From positions 70,672,763 through 70,736,762 of the forward strand of contig JARDYH010000007.1 of NCBI GenBank assembly GCA_029215795.1: DNA of 64,000 nt, in the 5' to 3' direction. Position numbers and translations under genes: made by a program. This stretch comes from Anniella stebbinsi (Eukaryota > Chordata > Lepidosauria > Squamata > Anniellidae). This document shows positions 1 to 12,029 of this stretch, piece by piece. A model generated the notes under the pieces. That model saw only the letters and a list, made by a program, of their open reading frames with translations. It made no database searches and was not told the origin of the DNA. Within the stretch, counting starts at the first letter, position 1. The number at the start of each line of letters is the position of its first letter.

Positions 1-59
1 CAGCTGACCCCTGGAGAACCAAGATGGCAGCATCAGCTCCTGGAGGTGAATCTCTCCAT

Positions 60-414
60 GGCCTCCTCCACACGGGGCGTTTAATGAGCCTTGAAGGCTC
101 ATTATAAATTTTACCTACACACCAGCGGAGCGCAAAACGGGCGTACAGGCGCGTTATCTCCCCGATAATGCGCATTTTCGAACGCGCGTTAAATAGCGAC
201 TTTTATTTTGCTCCGGCCGTTAAAGCGCATTTTCGCTGTGTGAACAAGCGATTATGCGCATTAACTACCTGGAAAGCGCTTTTTGGGCATCTTTTAATGC
301 GCTTCGCCGCTTCTCGCCGCCTCCCGTGCAGAGGGATTGTGAGTAAATGCGCCTCCGCGATAATGCGCATAATCGCGGAACCAGGCGCAAAGGCGCATTC
401 TTGTGGAGGGGGCC
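60..414 (-). mobile_element. 355-bp GGCC-TIR MITE, copy A
   Basis: Non-autonomous DNA transposon with about 13-bp terminal inverted repeats of the form GGCCYCCTCCACA, flanked by a perfect 3-bp duplication CAT (57-59 and 415-417). It is CpG-rich, with repeated GCGCATT-type motifs. Orientation is defined relative to copies B and C (read as +). It is nearly identical to copy C (about two mismatches by eye). The open frames inside it are not genes. Confidence 0.88.
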
Positions 415-766
415 CATGTGACTGGCAACTGCAAGTGTAGAGCTTAGGGTGGGTTGTGCCTCTGTATAGCACTGTCTTTTCAAAACAAAATAGGTTAGGG
501 CAAGAGACTGCAATATTATTTAGTATTTTTATACTACCTTTCTGCAAAAATAAATGTGCAGTTAAGCTTCATGGCTGAGGACGGACATACACCTGGGCCA
601 AACATGGCTCTGAAGGAAGTCATTCAACTCCACCCCATCTTTTCTAACACGCATTATCTGTCTGTCCATTGAGGCCTGCCATGTTCAGCCGTCCCTTGTT
701 TCTTGCTTCCCCCTTTTTTCTCCTCTATTTTTAGACACCATCTCTTTTTTATTATATATATAATAA

Positions 767-805
<39 letters not shown>

Positions 806-1685
806 AACACACACACACATTTCCCTCTCTCCTCTTCTTTCTAAACACTTCCTCCCTCCTTTCGGGAGCGCCACACTCCCCCGAGCGTTATGACTTCATC
901 CCAGCGCGGGCTGCAGGCAAGGAGAAATAAATCTTCATAAAGGCTGGGTTGTGATTAATCCGTGGGCCAAGGCTCGAGAGCGGGACCTTTCCCATTAGTG
1001 GATAATGGGAAGATGGAAAGCTCCTGTCGCCGCCACTAGCTGCCCGTCATTTGTTCCACTTTGCAGTCCATTTGGCGGGGAGAGTACAAGGCACTCCATC
1101 AAAAATATTTTCAGAGTTAATTTCCGTCCCTTAATCTGCTTGATTCTTATTTTGTATCGAATGGCAGAATCGATTTTCGTGGCGACTAAATTAAATAAGG
1201 GCTCTTTTCATGCATGGGGGAGCCCGGGAGCTAAGGGGAGAGGGGGAGAGTCAGAGCGAGGAAGAATTAGAAAAGGGGAGAAAGGGGGGGGGGGAGATGT
1301 GCAGACACATAGAGGGATAAATAGGACTTGGGGGTGGGAGGAGGGAAGGGAGGCTAATTTCAAACCCATAAACCACCCTTTCCCCCATCTGTCACCATTC
1401 ACACACAAAGGTGGGCCCAGAACAAATGTGCATTCACACAACCATCCTGGTACTTTCCTTTCTAGAACATAGATTGGATTCTGTTGTTCCTCCTGCTCCC
1501 TGTACTACTGACTGACATGTGGAATTTAACTTCATGAAAGATGCCGGGGGGGGGGGGGGGCGGGGGGAGAAGAATGTTACAAACTCCAGGATCTGTTGTT
1601 GTTGTTGATCCCTCTTTGGTAGTAAGGTTGCTACCTTCTGTTATCATCCCTGCTGCTGCAACTTTAATAGCAGTCTAAGGCCAAA

Positions 1686-1717
<32 letters not shown>

Positions 1718-2711
1718 CGCGCACAATGCTGTAGGTGACTACTTGGAAGTAAGTCCCATTGAGCTTAATGGGCCTTACTCCCAGGTGATTTTGCGTCAGG
1801 TGGCAGCCTAAGGTGAAGTTTTGCCCACCCCTTTCCTCCGTGCTGGCAAAAGCTTCACCTGCTAAACCTGGGCGTCCTGGGCGGCGATTGAAGGAACAGG
1901 AGCAAAAGCCTCAAACAAATGGCAAGAAGCCTTCTTGGGAGGTAATCAACTGGGCATGTATTTCTGATTTGGGAATGTCTCGGGTGTACACGATGCCACG
2001 GTGGTAGAGTCCCGAGCATAAGGATTAATCTAGCCCTAAATAAATGGCGTGAAAACTAGATGAGGAAAGATCTCTCTCTTTCTCTCTCCCAGGATGCGTA
2101 CAGAGGAATAGAGGGGCCTGGGTCAGATCAGAAAAAAGGAAGCGGGGGGGGGGGGGAGGGAGACAATGGCGGATGCTGTTGATAAATGCAAAAACAGACA
2201 TACACAAACACGCAGCAACTGCCTGCTGTGTAAGCATCAGGTTCAAGTGACTCTCACTGTCCCCTCTATCAGAGCCTTCCATGTTCATTTCATCCGCCAT
2301 TCTTCTTCTCTTGTCAGATGGGCCCAGATCAGCCCCCCTTCTCTCTGCCCACTCTATGTGGCCCCATGGGGAGTGTGGCAGGGGGGGAATATCGCTCTCT
2401 GTCTCACTGGATCACATAACCTTTTTGCCCAGCAAAAAAAAAAAAAGGGAGGGGGAGAGTTCATTTATTCATGCTAGAGCCCAGCAATCCATTTATCTCT
2501 TTTTGCATCTCTGACAGTTTGACATGCCTTTGGTTCCCACCAATCCTGTCCCCCCACCTCCGCCGCCACCCTGCCCCAAGCACCATCCATCCTGCAAGCC
2601 TCTTTATCTGCCGTCCCATCCAACAAAGTAGGATATCTAATAGGGAACTCTTTAGAGTGTCATGGCCACGATCTATAGCAATGTTCCTCAATGTGGCACA
2701 CTTTAGATGTG
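415..2711. other. Intergenic, no gene recognised; possible conserved non-coding block
   Basis: Holds microsatellites, G runs and a patch (about 850-1230) of mixed, non-repetitive sequence with several homeodomain-like ATTA/TAAT sites. No exon-like frame with family similarity is seen. Confidence 0.5.
771..819 (+). repeat. (CA)n microsatellite
   Basis: CA dinucleotide run with two AAC interruptions. Confidence 0.97.
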
Positions 2712-2714
2712 TTG

Positions 2715-3069
2715 GGCCCCCTCCACAAGGATGCGCTTTTGCGCCCGGTTCGGGGATTATGCGCATTTTCGCGGAGGCGCATTTACGCCTAATCCCTCTG
2801 CACGGGAGGCGGCGAGAAGCGGCGAAGCGCATTAAAAGATGCCCAAAAAGCACTTTACAGGTAGTTAGTGCGCATAATCGCTTGTTCACACAGCGAAAAT
2901 GCGCTTTAACGGCCGGAGCAAAATAAAAGTCGCTATTTAACGCGCGTTCGAAAATGCGCATTATCGGGGAGATAACGCGCCTGTACGCCCGTTTTGCGCT
3001 CCGCTCGTGTGTAGGTAAAATTTATAATGAGCCTTCAAGGCTCATTAAACGTCTCGTGTGGAGGAGGCC
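2715..3069 (+). mobile_element. 355-bp GGCC-TIR MITE, copy B
   Basis: Same element, again exactly 355 bp, with TSD TTG at 2712-2714 and 3070-3072. It is more diverged from the other two, with scattered substitutions mostly at CpG or its neighbours. Confidence 0.88.
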
Positions 3070-4126
3070 TTGGACTACACTTCCCATAATTCCCCAGCCA
3101 GGGACACAACAGACCGCAGTCACAGCTTGAATATTCAGAAACTGCCCTGCAAATGAGGTTCACCGTGGCTTAAACAAGCCACAATGGGCAACACTGAGCA
3201 TGCAAACTGGGTCTAATTTTAATAATACCATTTGGTCCCTTTTGCAGACATTTCTGAATAGGGATCAACAAATAAGGTTGGATCCAGACTTAATCATACA
3301 CAGAACAGACTTATTAAAAGCAGTGGGACTTAAATCCCATCCATTACAGTGAGCCTACTCTGAAGTTAAAAATGGGTGAGAAATACGTTCAGCTTGCATT
3401 TCAAAGCGAACTTAACTGAACCAGAACACTAACCGGAATGCAGTTAGATAACGAAATCCTTACTTTTCCAAAGTTCATGATGCAGCTTGCAAACAAAATC
3501 CATAGGGAAAAAAGGTGTGTACTTGAAACAGTGTGTACGGAAACGTCTATATGTGGAAAATAGCATACAAAACATGTTATTCGAAGCGCGGGGAAATCAC
3601 TTACAAAAATCTGTACATTTGAGAAAATGCTGGCAAATTGCATACATTTTGAAAAATGTACACAAAAATCCCTATTTATTTCAAAATAAAATTGAAATCT
3701 GATGTGGGAACAAGCCGGAAACAAATTTGGAAGTGGAAATGAGATCCTGAGCCAAATCGAGCTTGACAGATTCACCCATCCTGTTCTAAATAAGTGTGCA
3801 TCTAGATCAAATGCATAGAAAGCATAGAGCCATTTTCCAGTTCAATGTACATTCTGAAGTGGCTCTTTAAATTTCCAAATCCGGAAAGAGCAAATATCTT
3901 TTATTTACATTTGGGAAAACACCCTATACCTGTCCCAGCCTCCTTGAGATTTGCATGAGTCAAGAATCCAAAGTCCAAGGTGGAGTGTGTGTGTGCGGGG
4001 GGGGGGGGGGGGGGTGTATGTAGAGACACACGTGCAAACCTTCACATATCCAAGAGTACACACAGGACTTACGATGCCTGCAGTCACTGGTGTTCAGAAG
4101 AAATCCATAACACCCTCAGATAGTAA

Positions 4127-4190
4127 GAGGAGGAGGAGGAGGAGGAGGAGGAGGAGGAGGAGGAGGAGGAGGAGGAGGAGGAGGAGGAGG
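4127..4190 (+). repeat. (AGG)n microsatellite
   Basis: About 21 uninterrupted AGG units. Predicted arginine or serine runs in this stretch are artefacts of the repeat. Confidence 0.97.
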
Positions 4191-4360
4191 CTCTAAGATT
4201 CTGGCACACCTCCCCCCTGGAAGGAGCAGAACTTCTGGAAGGAGAAGGGGTGATCTTCCAAGGAGGGACGAAATTCCAGGGTTGGTGGGTTCTTCCTCCC
4301 CTTTTTCTCATGAGGTAGATGTTATTTGTTATATATCTATCTTCTCTTTACACTTAGGCA

Positions 4361-4474
4361 GCCTTCCCCAACCTGGTGGGTTTCATATGTGTTGGAGCCC
4401 TACTCCCATCATTTCCAGGCTGGGGATGATGAAAGTTGATTCCAACAAACCTGGAGGCCACCAGGTTGGAGAAG
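4361..4474. mobile_element. Palindromic CCCTCCAGATG-type MITE, diverged
   Basis: Arms gccttccccaacctgg and ccaggttggagaag flank cccatcatttcc/gatgatgaaag. Same family as 42889-43033. Confidence 0.5.
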
Positions 4475-5155
4475 TTTGCTCTACAGAGCTCAAGGCAGCA
4501 TACATGGTCCTCCCTACCATTTTATCCCACAACAACCCTGTGAGGAGGTTGCTTAGGCTGAAAGCTAGGAACTAGCCTAAAATCAGTCAGGGAGCTTCAT
4601 CATGGCATAGTGGGGATTTGAACCCCAGTCTCCCTGGTCGTACTCAGACATGCCAACCACAACACCACACTGGATCAGGATCTGCCAGTAGACCTGTGTG
4701 ATTTCTAGTTGTAGACCAGCTAGTGACCCCTGATACTTTTACAATAGCAAGAAAAATTACAAGTTTGGGTGTGGCTGTTTTTTAATCTCTGCCACGGCTT
4801 GTAAACTCACTTGTAAAATATGAGTATTATTAACTGGTTGCCTTTGACCACAGGTATTTGTGCAGTTTTGCTGACTTCTTCTAGAGTTTTCTGTTAGAAT
4901 TCCTGATCTGTAGTAGCTCAGATGTAGAGTTGTTCTTCTATTACGTGCAGGTTATCAGTGACGCAAGCAACATGATAAATTAAAACCAGGCTTGCTTTTC
5001 ATGCGTCAGTTTGGGGTTTTTTTTAATTGCTGGGGGGGAGGGGGCGGCAGGTACAAACAAGACCAAGACTCAGCAGATGGTGATTAACTCCTAACCAACC
5101 TCTCTGTGCCATGGCTCAAATAAAAAATGGACCCTTCAAAGCTGCTATTCTACCC

Positions 5156-5473
5156 TAGGCTGACCATATGAAAAGGAGGACAGGGCTCATGTAGCTTTAA
5201 CAGTTGTAGAGAAAAGGGAATTTCAGCCAGTGTCATTTGTATGCAATTAGTCCCTGGTGAAATCCCCTCTTCAACAACAGTTAAAGGTGCAGGCACTATA
5301 CTAGAGTGACCATATACAAAAGAAGGCAGGGCCCCTGCAACTTTAACTGTTGTGATGAAGAGGGAATTTCACCAGGAACTAATTGCATACAAATGACACT
5401 GGCTGAAATTCCCTTTTCTCTACAGCTGTTAAAGTTACATGAGCTCTGTCCTCCTTTTCATATGGTCAGCCTA
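5156..5473. mobile_element. Palindromic hAT-like MITE, copy 1
   Basis: Ends TAGGCTGACC and GGTCAGCCTA; perfect 8-bp target duplication TTCTACCC at 5148-5155 and 5474-5481. The whole element folds on itself, and a second gtgaccatat motif near the centre suggests two units of about 150 bp in inverted arrangement. Confidence 0.85.
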
Positions 5474-5925
5474 TTCTACCCCCTCTCCTGAGGGAATTGC
5501 CATTGGCTTTTGCTGGGCCTATGACTCCTTAGGTCAGAGGTGGGTAAAACATGGCCTGCGAGCCACATGCATCCCTGCCCTGTCCTTTGATGCGCTCTCT
5601 GCTGCTGTGGTGCCAAAATTTGGCAGTGTGGCAGCAGACAACAAAAACAAGCCAGTGATTTGCCACTGAATTTTGGTGGCAAACCACCACGGAGCCTTAA
5701 AAGGGACACATTTAACTTAAAAACAAAAAGTGAAAAAAAAACAGTGGTTTCCCACTGAATTTCAGTGGCAACCACGGTGGAAGCTCAAAAGGGACATATT
5801 TAGCCTAAAAACAAGCCGCAACAGCAGGAAACCATCAAAGCTGCCCATCCCTTCCTTAGCCAAAATCAAACGTTTTAACAATCTCTCAGGAATATTCCCT
5901 TTCTTCAGTTAATGTGCATCATGGT

Positions 5926-5984
5926 ATGCGTAAGAAGACATGAAGGAGGTATCAAATATACCTCCTTCATGTCTTCTTACGCAT
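5926..5984. repeat. Perfect 27-bp inverted repeat with 5-base loop
   Basis: Arms 5926-5952 and 5958-5984 are exact reverse complements around the loop CAAAT. The 20 bases at 5951-5970 recur directly at 5983-6002. Confidence 0.9.
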
Positions 5985-6131
5985 CAAATATACCTCCTTC
6001 ATTTTATAATGAGTTTCCAGAGCGGCTGAGATCAGGGTTAAGACAACCTCATTCCAATTGTCCATCAAGGCAATTTTATGGGAACATGTTGTTGTTCCCC
6101 GCCTCGATCCAGACAGAGAGGCGGGTAAGAA

Positions 6132-6132
6132 A

Positions 6133-6176
<44 letters not shown>
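6132..6176 (+). repeat. (ATT)n microsatellite
   Basis: About 15 ATT units following a cgcctcgatccagac...gcgggtaagaaat motif, which looks like the 3' end of a retroelement. Confidence 0.95.
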
Positions 6177-6177
<1 letters not shown>

Positions 6178-7261
6178 TGTGTGCCTTAGGCGTACTGGAC
6201 AATAAAGGTGTAGTGGGCCAGAAGGAGTGCTAAACTAGTCAAACTGGCCAGCCAGGCACATCCTTTCACATAGGCGTGTGCAAGGGGTGTGCCAGGTGTG
6301 CCCAGGCACACCCTAATGTCTCAAGAAAGAAGTGCCAAATTAAGGGGGCCATTGAGTAGGGATCCAGAGGGAGATCCAGACGCAACGAGAATGGTCCTCA
6401 GACTGTTCTGCTGCTGCTGTCCCTGGCAGCACGCTGTTGCTCCTGGCAGCAGCAATGAAAAGGAATCGCTTTGTTAGGAGCTTCTCTCCCAGGAGCCACA
6501 CTTCACAGAGGCCAGGAGGAGGGACCCCGAAGGCTAATATCTCCTCCCAAGCCCCTCCTCTGGCCAGTGTCACTACAAAGCCCCACCAGTGCTGGGGCTT
6601 GAGGAGCGTCTCCTTATTTCCCACACACACACCTGCAACGGCCCTCCCATGGTCAGGCAAGCCAAACGCGGAGTAGGGCATCAGGGTTTACAATGTTTGA
6701 TAAATAAATGAATAAAAATAATGTCCTTTATGACTGAGTATTCAATAAATGTTCACTTTAAAAAAAAAATCCCTGGGTGCACACCCTAATGAAATCTGCT
6801 GCACACACCTACGTCCTTTCGTTAGGTAAACTGCAAATAATACAGGAACTAAATAGATAGCCAATTGCTTCTTGATACAGGATTATTTTGGGAACCAATT
6901 AGAGAAGGGAACAGACATTTCTACCCACCAAAAGGGTCAGGTATTCTAGGTATCTCTGCATGAGAGAAATGTCAGGCCAGTTTTAACAGCACCTTTTCAG
7001 CAGACTGAGAAGGCTCATGTCACCTGGTTACAGTTTTCCCCGCTATGGTGTACTGGATTTTTATTTAAATTACAGTAATTAATTCTAAATTACCTCGTGC
7101 TATTTTTGTGCAATGTTGTGTCCCCTTTTTCTGGCAATGCATGCCCTGTTTTTTCTGCAATGTTTTACTGGCCACCTTAATTACAGGTTACCTCCTGTAG
7201 CTCGATGAAAATGTCGGTCCAGTGTGTGGCCGCTATAAACAAGGAAAACTCCACATTAGGC

Positions 7262-8291
7262 ATTATTTGAAAAAGAATTGAGATGAAGCTACCTGTATCA
7301 TACTGCCTTTATACAAGCTATGGCATGACCACACTTAGCATTCTGTGTGCAGTTTTGGTCACCACACCTAACAAAGATGTTGTAGAGCTGGAAAAAGTGC
7401 AGAAAAGGGCAACTTAAATTATCAAGGGACTGCAGCAACTCCCTTATGAGGGAAGGTTTCAACAGCTGGGATTGTTCAGCTTGGGGGGAAAAAGAGAATA
7501 AGGGGAGACATGATAGAGGTAGGGTGACCAGATAAAATCCAGGTCAGGGCTCATGTAACTTTAACCGTTGTAGAGAAAAGGGAATTTCAGCCAGTGTCAT
7601 TTGTATGCAATTAGTTCCTGGTGATATTCCTTCTTCATCACAACAGTTAAAGTTGCAGGGGCCCTGCCTTCTTTTGTATATGGACACTCTAGTATAGTGC
7701 CTTCAACTTTAACTGTTGTGATGAAGAGGGAATATCACCAGGAACTAGTTGCATACAAATGACACTGGCTGAAATTCCCTTTTCTCTACAACTGTTGAAG
7801 TTACATGAGCCCTGACCTGGATTTTATCTGGTCAGCCTAGATAAAGGTGTATGAAATTATGCATAGTGTGGAGAATGCGGATAGGAAGACATTTTTCTCC
7901 CGCTCTGGGCTCATCCCATGAAGCTGATTGGTGGGAGATTCAGGACAGATAAAAGAAAGTCCTTCTTCACACAGCGCAGAGTCAAACTATGGAATTCACT
8001 ACCACAAGATGTGGTGATGGCCGCCAATTTGGATGGCTTTAAAAGGGGGTGGATAAATTCCTGGAGGAGAAAGCTAACAATAGCTACTGCTCCTGATGGC
8101 TATGCGCTGCCTCCAGTATCAGAGGCAGTAAGTCTGTAAACATTAGTTTGTGGGGAACATGGGTGGGAGGATGCTGTTGCACCATGTCCTCTTGTGGGTC
8201 CTCTGGTCGACAGCTGGTTGGCCACTAGTTAACAGAGTGCTGGACTAGATGGGCCCTTGGTCTGATCCAATATTGCTCTTCTTATGTTCTT
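7262..8291 (+). mobile_element. CR1-like LINE 3' portion, split by a MITE
   Basis: Contains the CR1 landmarks gtgcagaaaagggcaac, acatgatagagg, tggatggctttaaaa and the 3' end ggactagatgggcccttggt. It is interrupted at 7520-7839. Similar 3' ends recur in sense or antisense elsewhere in the window. Confidence 0.75.
7520..7839. mobile_element. Palindromic hAT-like MITE, copy 2, inside a CR1 fragment
   Basis: Ends TAGGGTGACC and GGTCAGCCTA; TSD GATAGAGG (7512-7519) versus GATAAAGG (7840-7847). It splits a CR1-like sequence into two parts. The outer arms read gaccagataaaatccaggtc rather than the gaccatatgaaaaggagg of copy 1. Confidence 0.83.
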
Positions 8292-8792
8292 ACATGGTTG
8301 CGGGCGGTAGGGGAGCAGGTTGTAAACAGTGAGTCAGAGGGAAATGAAATACAGAAAGTACTGGCCTTGGAAATCATGTTACTAATAGTGGCCAATCACA
8401 AAACAGTTGTTGCTGATAACGCAAGCATCTTGGTCTTGGGTAAGCCAATTCAACACATGTAGTGTGATTGATTGATTGATTGATTGATTGATTTTAAACC
8501 ACCTCGATCCTTATGCAAGCTGCAAAAGCGAGAACTGAACCTCTGGATGAATCACAACTGTGTGATCACTCTCATTATAATCTCCCTTTCATGTTTCATT
8601 GCTCCAGAATGGCCTCTATAAAGTCCCTGATTGGGTGTCCTTGAGACTGAAATGCTTACCAACTTGCTTTTGAATATTGACATTTCTGATGTGAGATTTA
8701 TGGCCCATTTTCCATATCGTCTGGCCTTTTTACAACAGTTCTTAGCCCAATCACACTTGCCCCCGCTTCCTTTTTATCCAACCTCACAACAA

Positions 8793-9147
8793 GGCCCCCT
8801 CCACAAGAATGCGCCTTTGCGCCTGGTTCCGCGATTATGCGCATTATCGCGGAGGCGCATTTACTCACAATCCCTCTGCACGGGAGGCGGCGGGAAGCGG
8901 CGAAGCGCATTAAAAGATGCCCAAAAAGCGCTTTCCAGGTAGTTAATGCGCATAATCGCTTGTTCACACAGCGAAAATGCGCTTTAACGGCCGGAGCAAA
9001 ATAAAAGTCGCTATTTAACGCGCGTTCGAAAATGCGCATTATCGGGGAGATAACGCGCCTGTACGCCCGTTTTGCGCTCCGCTCGTGTGTAGGTAAAATT
9101 TATAATGAGCCTTCAAGGCTCATTAAACGCCCCGTGTGGAGGAGGCC
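8793..9147 (+). mobile_element. 355-bp GGCC-TIR MITE, copy C
   Basis: Third full copy, exactly 355 bp, with TSD CAA at 8790-8792 and 9148-9150. Near-identity with copy A indicates recent mobilisation. Confidence 0.88.
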
Positions 9148-9150
9148 CAA

Positions 9151-12029
9151 ACCACAATCTCCAGCTCCTCTCATCCACCTTAAATTCACTGCCCCAGCTC
9201 CTGTCCCTTCCCCTACCTATTCCTTCTCCACAGCTAGTCACTGCCTCCCCGCCCTTCCAACAGAGTGTACATAAGAGTCAGCAACTGAACACCGCCCAAC
9301 TGGTTTCTTTACTTGAAGACATCTGGTCAACACAAAACCTGAAGTTCCAGAGGGGAAACACCAGGTAAGAGAGAGGGGGGCTCATAAGGGAGTATTAGCC
9401 CAATTTCCACTGGTGTTTGGGGGGCAGGGGCAGGGGCAGGGGGGCATAAATGGCAAATGTGAGATTTTTGGAAGGCCCTGCATCAAGCTGTTCCGTGGTA
9501 CCCTCTAAACTTCCGTGCTTACATGCCCGTGATAAATGCAGACACATGTTTCCCCTACCCCAGTTATTCCCAGAATTTCTACTTAGCGAACTTGTTTCTG
9601 CATCAACCTACTACAGCCTGAGGAACCTCTGTGTGGTTTGCCATGGAAAACTTGCACGTTGTAGAGCAGGGGTGGGAAAATAGTGGGGTTGCAGGGTCTC
9701 CTTGGGTTTTTTTTACAAGAACCCTAAGATCCACCAGCTGGACCCTGGAGCCTTGTGCAAAAGACATCATATTAAATAAATCAGAGCTTAGGAATTTGTT
9801 GTAAGTACCAGAACTGGATGGAACTCACAGTTTTCCACCCAAAAATCCACTCCTGTTTACCTTAAGCTTCTCCCCCCCCCCGAACAGTATACTTTGGGGG
9901 GGGGGGGAATCAATTTGCTGCTTCAGTTAAATAATTGGGAATCAGAACTCCTTGCTGATCCAGATCTACCTTTTGCTCACCCCCGTTGTAGAGCAGGGGT
10001 GAGCAGAAAATAGATCTAAATCTATTGACTGATCTCTGAGTAATTTGCAGGATGATTCCCAGGTTTTTAACGGCAACAACAACAAACTGACTCTTCTCTT
10101 CCCCCGCCACACGCCATCCCTGGCAACCTCCCTAAATTTTACCTGAAATGAAGAAAGTTTGGGGTAACCAGTAGTGTGTTTCGTCCAGAAGAATTGTGTG
10201 TTCCGTTCAATTCCGCTACTTAAAATAAACTTCTGGACTCTGAAAGCTTTCATTCTAAATGTATGTCTTTTGCAGCAAACTCTAGTTGGTCAGTCTCAGG
10301 GTTCTAGTAAAAATGAAGTAGACCCACATGCATTTTGTAGAGGTTTCTAGGGAATGTCTAGGGCACATGCTTTGTTCACAAAGAGGATGCTGGCTTGACA
10401 TGCTGCAGGGAGGTTGTAGGCCATAGCAGGAGAAAGTACATAGCAGGAGAAAGTTACGAGCTGTGAGTGGCCATCACTACATCTTGTGGTCGCAGATTCC
10501 ATAGTTTAACTATGATGCAGCGGCTAAATTGATTGATTTGAGTTCGAAACCCAGGTTCCATCCCAGCATTGTCAGTGAATGAAATCACCAGCTTTTTTCT
10601 GCCCCTGTTCCCACGCTTTTACTGGTACCCTGGCATACAAACTAAACTGCTGAACTGTTTCCATACATGTAAGGCATTCATTCCTTTGTGTCCAGCTAGC
10701 ATTGAAGACAGAAAAGCAGGGCCAGGAACAAAAGGTGGCGGACAGCCCATTCAATGAGTCACTGGGTGTGCCTTGACCAAGTAATCTCAGTTTCACATAT
10801 CTCTAATAGGAGAATGATGATAGCCGATTTACATTGTAGCATAGAAGAATGAGAAGCTTTGTTAAGTGGTAGACATGCTAGAAGTGTGCAGTAAAAATGT
10901 TTTATTTTAAATCTGTCATGTGGACTAGTCTCTTAAAGGTAAATTTCAGAAGCATACAGCCTGTACAGTGCAGAGGTCTAGGTGCAATCCCAAGAAAACT
11001 AATTGTACTTAAAGCTGAAGCACATATATCTGGAAGTAAGCTGTATTGGAATCAATGGGATTTACTTTCAAGTAAATGTTTTTAGGATTGGACTTCTAAG
11101 CTCATTGATTTCAGTGGAACCTGAGCAGAGTTAAGTGCTTAATTCCCATTGATTTCAACAGGGCTTTCTCTCCCATAAAGTCCTGTAGCACCTTAGAGGC
11201 TAACTCATTTATTGTGGCCTGAGGTTTTTCCTACTATAAGGAGATACATCTTCATGAATCCACAGCTCCGAAAATGAGGTTACTGATGGAGCAATTAAAA
11301 AAAAAGCCCTCGCTGCCCGCTCTGTTCTCCCTTGAACAGAGGTTTAATATGCAGAGATCAGCGGGTGACAGCAAGTGAAATGTGATCAACTGCTAATTGC
11401 TGCAGATGAAATCTCTCTGTCAACATGACAGCCAGGCCCGGTTCATAAGTTGGCAACCTTGTTTAAAATACAGAACATCAGATATGATATTTGAGTGAGG
11501 GGGAGGGGGTGCCCGCAGGTGCTATTTGGCCAGTGGAGGCTGGTGGCTCGGGTGTCAGTGGGATGGTGAATCTGCTCTGGGTTACCATCAGAACCAGTCA
11601 GAACCTTAAAGGAGCTAACCAAGAAGTGACGCATGATGCCGTCTAAAGAATCCATAGAATGATGGTGCACAATAAATGGCTCAGGTAGAAAAGTTCGTAG
11701 TGCCTTCCAGATGTGTTGGATTGCAAATCCCATCATGACTGGAGGTGAAAGGGATTGTAACCTAACACATCTGGAGAGTGCTGGGTCTAATGGTGGCTTT
11801 GGAAAGAGAAGAAGGCTTGTGGCTGCTATAGAAACTGTTAACAGAGTTTGCCCATTAGAAATTGTGTCTTATGCATGTCTTATGCATTGGCTCTACAATA
11901 CTCATAAGTCTTTCCTGTCTGGGCACGGCACCAGTCTGGCTTCTCTGCAAAGGACGTTCTGGTCACTTTATCGGCATTGTCTGGATGAAACTCCTGATAA
12001 GAGTTAAAATGGCTCCGTCCAGGTTCTCA
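9151..12029. other. Intergenic, no gene recognised
   Basis: Mostly unassigned sequence. Includes a CR1-like scrap near 10466-10515, a widespread repeat (ggaatcaatgggatttact type) near 11030-11070, and partial MITEs at 11532-11622 and 11700-11790. Confidence 0.45.

Larger units (their letters stand above)
3073..5147. other. Intergenic, no gene recognised
   Basis: Low-similarity sequence, the (AGG)n tract, a MITE at 4361-4474 and, at about 4490-4690, an antisense SINE-like stretch (ggatttgaaccccagtctcc). Nothing coding is supported. Confidence 0.5.
5482..7261. other. Intergenic, no gene recognised
   Basis: Contains the 5926-5984 hairpin and (ATT)n. A short motif near 6270-6310 and 6774-6810 (gcacaccctaatg) recurs at 28895-28910 and 29120-29135, so an unassigned interspersed repeat is present. 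Confidence 0.45.

Noticed and set aside
168..440. Open frame MRIFERALNSDF... also present at about 2461-2961 and 8698-9039
   Set aside because: It is the same frame through three copies of one transposon; similarity reflects DNA identity, and the frame has no family match.
4127..4190. CRISPR-like or protein-repeat region
   Set aside because: It is a simple trinucleotide microsatellite with no spacers.
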